A DNA stretch of 64,000 bases, from contig CAKZWQ010000028.1 in assembly GCA_937921935.1 (NCBI GenBank), positions 1-64,000 of the forward strand. Direction: 5' to 3'. The position numbers and the translations under genes were made by a program. The first letter of the stretch is position 1, and each line of letters starts with the position of its first letter. Below, in pieces: positions 17,549 to 25,906 of this stretch. Origin of the DNA: an uncultured Gammaproteobacteria bacterium. GTDB taxonomy: Bacteria; Pseudomonadota; Gammaproteobacteria; Steroidobacterales; GCA-2729495. Under the pieces are notes generated by a model that saw nothing but the letters and a program-made list of their open reading frames with translations, was not told where the DNA came from and searched no databases.

Positions 17549-18585
17549 TCCGCTGGGGCGGCTGATGTCTGGATCGTGGCTGCCGAACTAGCCTGACGAT
17601 AATCCTGCAGGTAGTCGTCCAGCTCGCTCAGAATAGCCTCGGAGACCACACCATCGCCGCCCAGGCGCTCAAGCACCTTTGACCGCAGCTGCTGCCAGCG
17701 CGCGAACTCCGCCTCGCCAGGGTCAATGACACTCAAACCATTCTCAAGCAGGGCCGCGTCGGCCGATACGTTGTCAACGCGACTGGCTGCATCCACTCGT
17801 GCATAGGCGCGGCCCATGATGTCGCGAAATTCAGATTGGTCTGCCGCGGACAGACGGGAGAAAGGTTTCTTATCCACGGCAAGAACCCCGAGGGTATAAG
17901 CCAGCGGAAAATCGGTGATGTAGCTCACCTTCGTGTACCACTGCAATAATACGGCTGCCACGGGCGGCGTGGCGATGTAGTCGATCAAGCCTGTCTGCAG
18001 GCCCGTCAAAACGTCGGTAATGGGCAACACCACGGGTGACAGAGCCAGGACATCCAGACTCACGTAGGTCACCTGGTCACCCTCGGGCACCCAGATCTTC
18101 TGGCCTCGCAGCTGCTCCAGACTATTGACGGGCGATGCGCCCATGAGCTTGGCAAATCCGCCCCCGGCAAATCCCAAGGATACGAGTCCCGCCTCCTCCA
18201 GCCCGGCTTCGAGGGTTGGATCAAGACGCTCACGCACGAAATCCACTTCAGCCTGATCGCGAAACAGCAGGGGAATGCCATACACCATGATGTCGCGGTA
18301 ACGCTCGGACAGGCCACTGGAAGTAAATGCACCGCCCTGCAACTGACCGATACGAATCTTGCGCAGCACCTTCTTGTCATTACCCATGACACCGCCGGTG
18401 TAGAACTTCAGCTTGACCCGGCCTTCGGTTGCCGCACTGAGTTCATCGGCGCCAGCACGCAGCTCCTGCATCCACTGCGACCCCTCCGGTGCGACGGTAG
18501 CAAGTTTGAACGGGGCGCCGGGTGCAGCCGTTGCGAACAAGACCGCGACGACACCGATGATCAAATAGTTAGCCCTTAAACCCAT
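17545..18585 (-). CDS. TRAP transporter periplasmic binding protein (DctP family)
   Basis: A 346-residue solute-binding protein with a signal peptide ending near APGAPFK. DctP features include TVAPEGSQWMQEL, the GGVMGNDKKVLRKIRIGQLQ region and LRGQKIWVPEGDQV, which normally contributes the ligand-contacting Arg region. The start at 18585 has GGGAG nine bases upstream; ATG 18594 would have the same site directly abutting and is less likely. The C-terminus has a short Ser/Ala-rich tail. Ligand unknown; TatT-linked systems are thought to handle hydrophobic or otherwise unusual ligands. Confidence 0.94.
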   Translation of the reverse strand: MGLRANYLIIGVVAVLFATAAPGAPFKLATVAPEGSQWMQELRAGADELSAATEGRVKLKFYTGGVMGNDKKVLRKIRIGQLQGGAFTSSGLSERYRDIMVYGIPLLFRDQAEVDFVRERLDPTLEAGLEEAGLVSLGFAGGGFAKLMGASPVNSLEQLRGQKIWVPEGDQVTYVSLDVLALSPVVLPITDVLTGLQTGLIDYIATPPVAAVLLQWYTKVSYITDFPLAYTLGVLAVDKKPFSRLSAADQSEFRDIMGRAYARVDAASRVDNVSADAALLENGLSVIDPGEAEFARWQQLRSKVLERLGGDGVVSEAILSELDDYLQDYRQASSAATIQTSAAPAE

Positions 18586-18621
18586 GCTGCTCATCTCCCG
18601 GACACGCGCCCGCCTGCCAAT

Positions 18622-19521
18622 TCAGAAGTAATCGTCGGCGGAGGCCAGTAATTCGGCTGCCTGCGCCTGGGCGATATTATTGAACAAGGTAAGACCCGGC
18701 GCCTGCGGATCTGCTGACACTACTTCGACCAACAAGCGGTCATGAAGTTCACGATCATAAACCAGGCGAGCATAGGTCTGGGCCAGCTCGACTTTTGCCG
18801 ACAAGTCACGCCCACCGCTCAGGCTGATGGCCTTCTCAAAGTATTCCCGCCCGCGCTCGGGTTGCCCGCCAAGAGCCGGTGGACGAAGTGAGTTGAGAAT
18901 GCCCAGATACTTGTAAGCATCGGCCTCACGATCACCTGCGCCCAGCGTCAGGACACGGTTCAGGGCAACCTCTACTTTGGGTAAATCGGCCAGCGCGATG
19001 AAGTCGCTGCTGTGGGCCCGAATAAACGCGAGGCTGGCGATGCTGTAACTGAACAGGGCGTCCACGGTCCGCGGGCCGAGGGAATTAATCACAGCCTCGT
19101 AGTCGGCAAACTCCAGGCCAGTCAATTCGCAGGCATCAGCATCAGCAGCGCACAGGGCCCGCCGGCCGTAGTCGCGTGACTTTCTGGTCAGGATCATGGC
19201 ACGCGCCGGATCTGCGACGAACACAATGCCGTAAGCGGCGTACAGTTCCGCTGCAGCACCCAGTACAGAAGGTGAATCTGAATCCTTGGCGAAACTGTCC
19301 AGCAGGATCAGGTAAGCCGGTGTGGCCTCGCGGACGAGTTCCGGGTCTTCCTGATCAAGGATTGCCGTGGATAAGTTATCCGCCACCCCGGACGCGGCAG
19401 ATGAAGCGATGCTGGCACAGCCGGATAGAAAACCACCTGCAACACCCAGAATGAGGAGCAGTGAAAGCCGGCTAGCCACGCCCGCCAGGCGGAGCCGAAG
19501 AACCAGCGGCTGAGCAGACAA
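18622..19521 (-). CDS. TRAP-associated TPR lipoprotein TatT
   Basis: A 299-residue lipoprotein (lipobox LSGC, Cys35) of the TatT family, built of TPR-like helical pairs. Typical elements are ATPAYLILLDSF, AELYAAYGIVFV, the RKSRDYGRRAL region and a C-terminal block with LFNNIAQAQAAELLASADDYF. In Treponema, TatT trimers bind the DctP partner and share a ligand channel, forming a so-called TPAT system. Its location directly upstream of the binding-protein gene supports that pairing. The TTG start is uncertain; a GTG at 19479 would also give a lipoprotein signal. The symbol tatT would be confusing with Tat export, so none is given. Confidence 0.88.
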   Translation of the reverse strand: MSAQPLVLRLRLAGVASRLSLLLILGVAGGFLSGCASIASSAASGVADNLSTAILDQEDPELVREATPAYLILLDSFAKDSDSPSVLGAAAELYAAYGIVFVADPARAMILTRKSRDYGRRALCAADADACELTGLEFADYEAVINSLGPRTVDALFSYSIASLAFIRAHSSDFIALADLPKVEVALNRVLTLGAGDREADAYKYLGILNSLRPPALGGQPERGREYFEKAISLSGGRDLSAKVELAQTYARLVYDRELHDRLLVEVVSADPQAPGLTLFNNIAQAQAAELLASADDYF

Positions 19522-19544
19522 GCGGAAGCCGGCGTACGGCGATC

Positions 19545-19892
19545 TCAGCCGATCTTCTCCTTGATGCGCGCGGACTTGCCACTGCGCTCGCGCAGGTAAT
19601 ACAGCTTGGCACGACGCACATCGCCGCGGCGCTTCACCTGAATCGACGCAATGCTCGGGCTATGGGTCTGGAACACTCGCTCCACGCCCTCGCCGTGAGA
19701 AATCTTGCGCACCGTGAAAGATGAATTAAGCCCACGGTTTTTCTTGGCGATCACGACACCTTCATAGGCCTGCAAGCGTTCCCGCTCGCCTTCCTTGACC
19801 CGGACCTGGACCACAACCTGGTCGCCGGGGGCGAAACCAGGGATATCGGCCTTCATCTGGGCCTGCTCGATTTCCTGTATGACGTTGCTCAT
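19545..19892 (-). CDS. rplS: 50S ribosomal protein L19
   Basis: A 115-residue protein, same length as E. coli L19, beginning [13 protein letters not shown] and including [13 protein letters not shown], the [13 protein letters not shown] loop and the terminal [17 protein letters not shown]. It binds the 30S-50S interface. The ATG at 19892 matches the family start; a 5-residue upstream extension is not conserved. Last gene of the rpsP-rimM-trmD-rplS operon. Confidence 0.99.
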   Translation of the reverse strand: MSNVIQEIEQAQMKADIPGFAPGDQVVVQVRVKEGERERLQAYEGVVIAKKNRGLNSSFTVRKISHGEGVERVFQTHSPSIASIQVKRRGDVRRAKLYYLRERSGKSARIKEKIG

Positions 19893-19942
19893 CGTGTCCA
19901 CCTGCAAAAGACCCCGCTTCCGGCAGGGCTGGCTATTGTAGC

Positions 19943-20701
19943 CTAATGTTCATACGGCCTTGCAGCCGCCTCCTCTGCCAGGAAGTCGTCCAGCAGACGT
20001 TCTTCCTCGGCGCTCAACTCCCTTCTCGCCAGCAGGTCCGGCCGGCGCTGGCTGGTTCTGCCCAGTGCCTGCTGCAACCGCCAGCGACGAATCTCTTCAT
20101 GGTTCCCGTCCAGCAGGACCCGTGGCACCCGCCGGCCGGCATAGTCTTCCGGCCGCGTGAAATGCGGACAATCCAGCAGGCCGTCGCTGAACGAGTCCTG
20201 CGCAGCGCTGTCCGCATCACCCAGGGCGCCCGGCAACAGTCTCACCACCGCGTCGACGATGGCTGCCGCAGCAACCTCACCACCGCTCAGTACGAAGTCA
20301 CCCAGCGAAATCTCGTCGTCCGCTGAGGCCTCTACCAGGCGCTCATCAAAACCTTCATACCGGCCGGCCACCAGGACCATTCCCGGCAAGGCCGCCAACT
20401 CCCGGGCCACCGACTGCCTGAACGGGCGCCCCTGGGGCGTCAGGAACACCACCCGGCTGCCGCTGGGAAGTCGCTCCCGGGCTGTGTCTATGGCCGCCTG
20501 GAAGGGCTCTACCTTCAGCACCATGCCTGGTCCGCCCCCGTAAGGGCGATCATCCACCGTCCGGTGGACGTCCGTCGCATAGTCGCGCGGGTTCACCGTA
20601 CCCAGTCGCACCAGGCCCTTGCGGATGGCCCGACCGCACACACCGTAGCCGGTGCCTGCAGCCACCATCTCCGGAAACAGCGTGACCACGCGTATGTCCA
20701 T
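19943..20701 (-). CDS. trmD: tRNA (guanine-37-N1)-methyltransferase TrmD
   Basis: A 252-residue SPOUT methyltransferase adding m1G at position 37 of tRNAs, which prevents +1 frameshifting. Visible motifs are GGGPGM (55-60), [10 protein letters not shown] (112-121) and [10 protein letters not shown] (133-142) of the trefoil knot, followed by [13 protein letters not shown]. It uses S-adenosylmethionine. It sits 11 nt after rimM in the conserved ribosomal operon. Confidence 0.98.
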   Translation of the reverse strand: MDIRVVTLFPEMVAAGTGYGVCGRAIRKGLVRLGTVNPRDYATDVHRTVDDRPYGGGPGMVLKVEPFQAAIDTARERLPSGSRVVFLTPQGRPFRQSVARELAALPGMVLVAGRYEGFDERLVEASADDEISLGDFVLSGGEVAAAAIVDAVVRLLPGALGDADSAAQDSFSDGLLDCPHFTRPEDYAGRRVPRVLLDGNHEEIRRWRLQQALGRTSQRRPDLLARRELSAEEERLLDDFLAEEAAARPYEH

Positions 20702-20712
20702 AGCGACGGTCC

Positions 20713-21225
20713 CTAGTAATCCGGTTCCCAGTCCACCTGGATGAACCCTGTGTCCAGATCCACCGACTGCACCACCGCGCCGTGCACGAAGGGAATCAGG
20801 CGTCTCCTGTCACCGATCACGACCATGACATCGTTCGCGCCGGTCTCCATCATTTTCTCCACCTGGCCCAACAACTCGCCTGCGCCCGTGCGCACGGTCA
20901 GTCCGATCAGGTCACTCCAGAAATACTGGCCTTCGGCCGGTTTCTCCAGAATGGCGCGCGGCACCACAATCTCGGTGCCAGCCAGCGCTGCTGCCTCGTC
21001 CCGGTCGTCGACGCCTTCCAGGCGTGCCACATAGCCCTTGCCGTGGGCGCGCATTTCGCATCTGGCAACCTCCCGATCACCGCGGGCCAGCCGCAAACGC
21101 CAGGGAGCATATTTCTCCAGGTTGTCAGCCGGCGTGGTAAAGGATCGAACTCTCACCCAACCTTTCACACCGTAGGCGCCCTCGATACGAGCTACCACCA
21201 CCCAGTCCTGCGCAACCTCACTCAT
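20713..21225 (-). CDS. rimM: Ribosome maturation factor RimM
   Basis: A 170-residue protein of the RimM family, needed for processing of the 16S rRNA 3' domain and assembly near S19. The N-terminal RimM domain contains GAYGVKGWVRV and DRDEAAALAGTEI; the C-terminal PRC-barrel starts with QYFWSDLIGLTV and ends DTGFIQVDWEPDY. It is between rpsP (27 nt upstream) and trmD (11 nt downstream). Confidence 0.98.
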   Translation of the reverse strand: MSEVAQDWVVVARIEGAYGVKGWVRVRSFTTPADNLEKYAPWRLRLARGDREVARCEMRAHGKGYVARLEGVDDRDEAAALAGTEIVVPRAILEKPAEGQYFWSDLIGLTVRTGAGELLGQVEKMMETGANDVMVVIGDRRRLIPFVHGAVVQSVDLDTGFIQVDWEPDY

Positions 21226-21252
21226 CGGGGAGCCCGCGCTGCAGCAGTCCGA

Positions 21253-21513
21253 TCAGCTCGCGGCGGCTTGTTCCGCGCGGTAGCCTTTGAGCAGCGTCGC
21301 CACGCGATCGGACGGTTGCGCACCCTCGCCGACCCAGTGATCAAAGCGGGGTACGTCGACGCGCAGCTTGTCTTCAGGGCGCGAAGCTAAGGGATTGAAA
21401 AAACCCAGCCTTTCCAGATAGCGGCCGTCACGCCGGTTGCGCTGGTCGGTGACGACAATGTGATAGAAGGGGCGCTTTTTCGCGCCACCGCGGGACAAAC
21501 GGATGCTGACCAT
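21253..21513 (-). CDS. rpsP: 30S ribosomal protein S16
   Basis: An 86-residue S16 beginning [20 protein letters not shown], with [13 protein letters not shown] and the [14 protein letters not shown] segment all typical. It is the first gene of the rpsP-rimM-trmD-rplS operon on the minus strand. The 110 bp upstream of it, after ffh, is long enough for its promoter, but I could not pick a clear -35/-10 pair. Confidence 0.99.
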   Translation of the reverse strand: MVSIRLSRGGAKKRPFYHIVVTDQRNRRDGRYLERLGFFNPLASRPEDKLRVDVPRFDHWVGEGAQPSDRVATLLKGYRAEQAAAS

Positions 21514-21623
21514 GGGGATTCTGTGCCTCTAAAAACATGACCGCCGCGGGGCCCGGTCAGGCTCCACGGCGGAGTAATCGAGCGATTTTACTGGATTTTT
21601 ACGGTTTGTGAAGCCTTCTGAAG

Positions 21624-22973
21624 CTATCGGCCCGACAGACCCGGCAAGCCCCGCATGGCGCGCTTCATGCCTCCCTTGGACATTTTCTTCATCATTTTCT
21701 GCATCTGGATGTGCTGCTTGAGCAAGCGATTCAGGTCAGGCACCGCCAGGCCTGCGCCTGCGGCAATCCGCCGCTTCCGGGAACCATTGATGGTCTTGGG
21801 AAACCGCCGCTCCTGGGGGGTCATGGAGTTAATCAGGGCCACCTGGCGCCGCAGCCCCTTCTCGTCCACCTGCTGCGCCAGCTGGCTACCGGACATCCCG
21901 CCAGGCAGCGGCAGTTTGTCCAGCAGGCCTTCCAGCCCGCCCATACCCATCATCTGCTCCAGCTGCGAGCGCAGATCATCCAGATCAAAACCCTTGCCCT
22001 TGCGTACCTTGCGAGCCAGCTTTTCGGCCTGCTCGCGGTCGACCTTCTGCTCTACCTCTTCCACCAGGCTGAGCACGTCGCCCATGCCCAGGATCCGGGA
22101 TGCCATCCGTTCAGGGTGAAATAACTCCAGGCCATCCAGATCCTCGCCCGTGCCCAGGAAGCAGATGGGCTGTCCCGTGACCTGTTTGACGGACAGGGCT
22201 GCGCCGCCGCGAGCATCGCCGTCGGTCTTGGTCAGAATGACGCCCGTCAGCGGCAGGGCTTCACCAAAAGCCGCCGCCACATTGACGGCGTCCTGGCCGG
22301 CCATGCTGTCGATCACGAATAAGGTTTCCTGTGGCCCAATTTCGCCGTGCAGGGACTTGATCTCTTCCAGCAGTTCCTCATCCAGTCGGGTGCGGCCGGC
22401 AGTATCCAGTATCAGCACGCCAGCCTGGACGCGCCGCGCCTCGGCCAGGGCCGCCTGAGCGATAACCAGGGGTTGCTGCTCCGGGGTTGCCGGATGCCAG
22501 TCGGCCCCGACCTGGCCTGCCAGCCGCTCCAACTGCAGCATGGCAGCCGGCCGGCGGGTGTCCAGGCTGGTCAGCATGACCCGCTTGCCCTGGCGCTGCT
22601 GCAGATAACGGGCCAGCTTGCCCGCCGTGGTGGTCTTACCAGCGCCCTGCAAGCCCGCCAGCAGGATGACGACGGGCGCCTGGTGCCTCAGTTCAAAGCC
22701 CCCTGCACCGGCGCCGAGCACCTCGCAGAGTTCATCGTGAATGACCTTAATGAATGCCTGGCCGGGACTCAGGCTGCGATTCACCTCGGTGCCAACGGCA
22801 CGCTCCCGAACCCGCTCCACGAAACCGCGCACCACGGGCAAGGCGACATCAGCTTCCAGCAAAGCCCGGCGCACATCGCGAACCGCCTCGCTCACATTGT
22901 CTTCAGTCAGCCGACCCTTGCCCCGGACGCGATCGGCAACGCCACGCAGGCGTTCGCTGAGATTGTCGAACAT
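21624..22973 (-). CDS. ffh: Signal recognition particle protein Ffh
   Basis: A 449-residue SRP54-type GTPase. N-terminal helical domain, G domain with GLQGAGKTTT (107-116), DTAGR, and TKTDGDARGG, then the methionine-rich M domain ending in MKKMSKGGMKRAMRGLPG, which binds 4.5S RNA and signal sequences. It directs inner-membrane proteins to FtsY and the Sec translocon. It lies just upstream of the rpsP operon, as in most gammaproteobacteria. Confidence 0.99.
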   Translation of the reverse strand: MFDNLSERLRGVADRVRGKGRLTEDNVSEAVRDVRRALLEADVALPVVRGFVERVRERAVGTEVNRSLSPGQAFIKVIHDELCEVLGAGAGGFELRHQAPVVILLAGLQGAGKTTTAGKLARYLQQRQGKRVMLTSLDTRRPAAMLQLERLAGQVGADWHPATPEQQPLVIAQAALAEARRVQAGVLILDTAGRTRLDEELLEEIKSLHGEIGPQETLFVIDSMAGQDAVNVAAAFGEALPLTGVILTKTDGDARGGAALSVKQVTGQPICFLGTGEDLDGLELFHPERMASRILGMGDVLSLVEEVEQKVDREQAEKLARKVRKGKGFDLDDLRSQLEQMMGMGGLEGLLDKLPLPGGMSGSQLAQQVDEKGLRRQVALINSMTPQERRFPKTINGSRKRRIAAGAGLAVPDLNRLLKQHIQMQKMMKKMSKGGMKRAMRGLPGLSGR

Positions 22974-23128
22974 CTTCTACTGTCTCCGGCACGACGGGCC
23001 TAAGGCCGACGATTCTAACGCTCCCGCCACGCCCGTGGCGTGCCGAAAATATAGTCTGTCTTCCTTGACACACCCGCTGCCGGTAGCGACGATGAAGTCA
23101 CTTAAAGCCATAAAGGAGACATCCCGCG

Positions 23129-24421
23129 TTGGATGACGACATACACCTAGGATTGTTATCAACAATCCTTGTTATCCTATTGTTTTTGTCAGCTTTTTTC
23201 TCCGGTACCGAGACCGCCCTTATGAGCGTCAATCGGTACCGTCTCCGCCATCAGGCCCGCAATGGGCACCGCGGAGCGCAACTCGCCGATAAGCTCCTGC
23301 AGCGACCGGATCGCCTGATCGGCCTGATTCTGATTGGCAACAACCTGGTCAATATTTTCGCCGCGCAACTGGTGGGCTTCATGGCGCTGCGCCTGGGTGG
23401 CGCCTGGTGGCTGGCCGCCAGCGGGGTGCTGTTTACCCTGGTGGTGCTGATTTTTGCCGAGGTCACGCCCAAGACGCTGGCCGCCCTGCATCCGGAACGC
23501 GTGGCCTTGCCGGCCGCTTACATTTACTACCCGCTGCAGAAAGTCGCCTGGCCTTTCGTCTGGTTTATCAATGTCATTGCCAACGCCCTGCTGAGACTGG
23601 GTGGCGTGCGGCCTGAGGACGCAACAGATGACCACCTGACTATCGAAGAGTTACGCACGCTGGTATCAGAAGCCGGTGCCTTGCTGCCGCGTCGCCGACA
23701 CAAGATGCTGCTGCGAATTCTCGAATTGCAGGACGTGACCGTGGACGATGTCATGGTTCCCCACAATGAGATCGTCGGCATCGACCTGGATGACGGTCAT
23801 GATGCAGCCCTGGCACTGATCCGAGACAGCCGCTTCACCCGCCTGCCCGTTTATCGAGACAACATCGATAACGTGAGCGGCGTGTTGCACTTGCGGCGGC
23901 TGATCCAGGCCACCTCACTGGATGAACTGAGTCCGAGCAAGCTGCTGGCCCTGCTGGAAGAGCCGTACTTCGTGCCGGAGTCAACGCCACTGAACCGTCA
24001 GCTAGTGCAGTTCCAGCGCAATCGGCGGCGCATTGCCTTTGTCGTTGACGAGTACGGTGACATCCAGGGAATCGTGACCCTGGAAGATATCCTCGAAGAA
24101 ATCGTCGGCGAGTTCACCGAGGCTGAGGAGCCCGATACCCAGGATATTCTGCGTGAGGAAGCCGGCGGCTTCGTGGTCAATGCCAGCGCCAACGTCCGGT
24201 CCCTGAACCGGACAATGAACTGGCATCTCCCCACGGATGGCCCGAAGACTCTCAACGGCCTGATCCTGGAACAGCTGGAAGCCATCCCCGAGAACGGCAT
24301 CGGCCTGATGCTGGACGACTACCCCATCGAGATCCTGCAAACGGGCGATAACGTCGTGAAGACCGTGCGCATCCGGCCACCGCCGAAGTCCGCCGCGCCG
24401 GCCAATATCGCTGCCGGCTAG
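23129..24421 (+). CDS. corB: CNNM/CBS-domain transporter-like membrane protein (CorB/YfjD)
   Basis: A 430-residue CNNM-family protein: DUF21 membrane domain with about four hydrophobic segments (roughly 8-28, 58-80, 88-110, 125-145), a CBS pair (about 195-330, with VDDVMVPHNEIV and FTRLPVYRDN) and a C-terminal CorC/HlyC domain. The family transports or regulates magnesium. The TTG start at 23129, with AAGGAG about 10 nt upstream, keeps the first membrane helix with FFSGTETALMS; the next ATG would lose it. In E. coli the orthologue lies near ffh with ypjD between; ypjD is missing here. Confidence 0.9.
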   Translation: MDDDIHLGLLSTILVILLFLSAFFSGTETALMSVNRYRLRHQARNGHRGAQLADKLLQRPDRLIGLILIGNNLVNIFAAQLVGFMALRLGGAWWLAASGVLFTLVVLIFAEVTPKTLAALHPERVALPAAYIYYPLQKVAWPFVWFINVIANALLRLGGVRPEDATDDHLTIEELRTLVSEAGALLPRRRHKMLLRILELQDVTVDDVMVPHNEIVGIDLDDGHDAALALIRDSRFTRLPVYRDNIDNVSGVLHLRRLIQATSLDELSPSKLLALLEEPYFVPESTPLNRQLVQFQRNRRRIAFVVDEYGDIQGIVTLEDILEEIVGEFTEAEEPDTQDILREEAGGFVVNASANVRSLNRTMNWHLPTDGPKTLNGLILEQLEAIPENGIGLMLDDYPIEILQTGDNVVKTVRIRPPPKSAAPANIAAG

Positions 24422-24426
24422 AACAT

Positions 24427-25788
24427 TCAGGCCACGACGGGCTGGCTGGCCAGCTGGCGCGCGATAGCCAGGGCTTCGGCCAGGGTATCGACACCGTGGC
24501 ACTGGAAGTTGTCGACAGGCGCCCTGGGGACATTGGCCCGCGGCGCAATGGCATGCCGAAATCCCAGCTTGGCCGCTTCGCGAATCCGCTCCTCGCCCCA
24601 GGCCACCGGTCGAATCTCCCCCGCCAGGCCCACCTCGCCGAAGACCAGGGTAGTGGCGGGCACGGGCTCGACCTGCAGGCTGGAGACCGTGGCCAGTAAA
24701 GCAGCCAGATCGGCCGCGGTCTCGGTAATCTTCACGCCGCCTACCACGTTGAGGAAGACATCCTCGTCATAGGTCGCCACGCCGCCATGGCGATGCAGAG
24801 CGGCCAGCAGCAGCGCCAGGCGATTCTGGTCCAGCCCGACCGCCAGTCTGCGGGCTGAACCGGCGCCACCTGAGCGGTCCGTCAGGGCCTGAATCTCGAC
24901 CAATAAGGGCCGACTCCCCTGGTGCACGGCGGTAATCACACTACCGGCAACGGGCTGCGGATACTGGGAAAGGAAAATCGCCGACGGATTACGAACCTCC
25001 CGCATACCCGCCTCGGTCATGACAAAGACGCCCAGCTCATTGGCGGCACCGAAACGGTTTTTCACCGCGCGCAAAATCCGGTACCGGCTGCCTGCCTCGC
25101 TCTCGAAGTACAGCACCGCGTCCACCATGTGCTCCAGCACGCGCGGCCCCGCGATGCTGCCGGTCTTGGTCACATGGCCGATAAGTAGCACTGCGATGCC
25201 GCTGCGCTTGGCCAGTCGCACCAGCTGGGCGGTGCATTCGCGCAGCTGATTCACCGAACCCGGGGCCGAGGGCAGTGACTCGGTGTAGACCGTCTGTACC
25301 GAATCCACCACCAGGCAGGCGGGGCACTGCGCTTCAGCCAGGCCGACAATATCTTCGACCCGCGTCTCAGAAAGCACAGAAATCCCTTGAGGATTTATTC
25401 CTAACCTATTGGCTCTTAGAGCTATTTGCTCTAGGGATTCTTCGCCACTGACATACAAAGTCCGGCGTCCCGCAGACTCCACCGAGGCCTGTAGCAGCAG
25501 GGTCGACTTGCCGATACCGGGGTCGCCGCCGATCAGCACCACGGCGCCGGGCACCAGGCCACCCCCCAGAACCCGATCCAGTTCGGCCAGGCCGGTGGAT
25601 CCGCGCACCAGCGCCCCCTCCCCGACGTCGGCCAGCTGGCGGCCCTGAACCTCGCCTGAATAGCCCCCCGTGGGGTTCGTCGTGCGCTGCAGCGTATTCC
25701 AGGCCTCGCAGCCCGGGCACTGACCCTGCCACTTGGGACTGGAAGCCCCGCATTCGCTGCAGCGATAACTGATTTTCGTTTTACTCAT
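24427..25788 (-). CDS. radA: DNA repair protein RadA
   Basis: A 453-residue RadA (Sms). The N-terminal zinc finger is Cys10-Cys13...Cys24-Cys27, followed by a RecA-like ATPase with Walker A GDPGIGKST (88-96), the RadA-specific KNRFG motif, and a C-terminal Lon-protease-like domain. It promotes branch migration of recombination intermediates. It converges on corB (5 nt apart) and is divergent from the kinase gene. Confidence 0.97.
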   Translation of the reverse strand: MSKTKISYRCSECGASSPKWQGQCPGCEAWNTLQRTTNPTGGYSGEVQGRQLADVGEGALVRGSTGLAELDRVLGGGLVPGAVVLIGGDPGIGKSTLLLQASVESAGRRTLYVSGEESLEQIALRANRLGINPQGISVLSETRVEDIVGLAEAQCPACLVVDSVQTVYTESLPSAPGSVNQLRECTAQLVRLAKRSGIAVLLIGHVTKTGSIAGPRVLEHMVDAVLYFESEAGSRYRILRAVKNRFGAANELGVFVMTEAGMREVRNPSAIFLSQYPQPVAGSVITAVHQGSRPLLVEIQALTDRSGGAGSARRLAVGLDQNRLALLLAALHRHGGVATYDEDVFLNVVGGVKITETAADLAALLATVSSLQVEPVPATTLVFGEVGLAGEIRPVAWGEERIREAAKLGFRHAIAPRANVPRAPVDNFQCHGVDTLAEALAIARQLASQPVVA

Positions 25789-25906
25789 CGCGAAACTGTG
25801 ATCCTGATCTCATGCGCCCTCCCAATCGGTACCTTTGGGCGGGCAACCAGCCTAAAACAACAACCAGTTCTCAAACTGAGCTGCGACCCCGCTTTACTAT
25901 GCGGCT

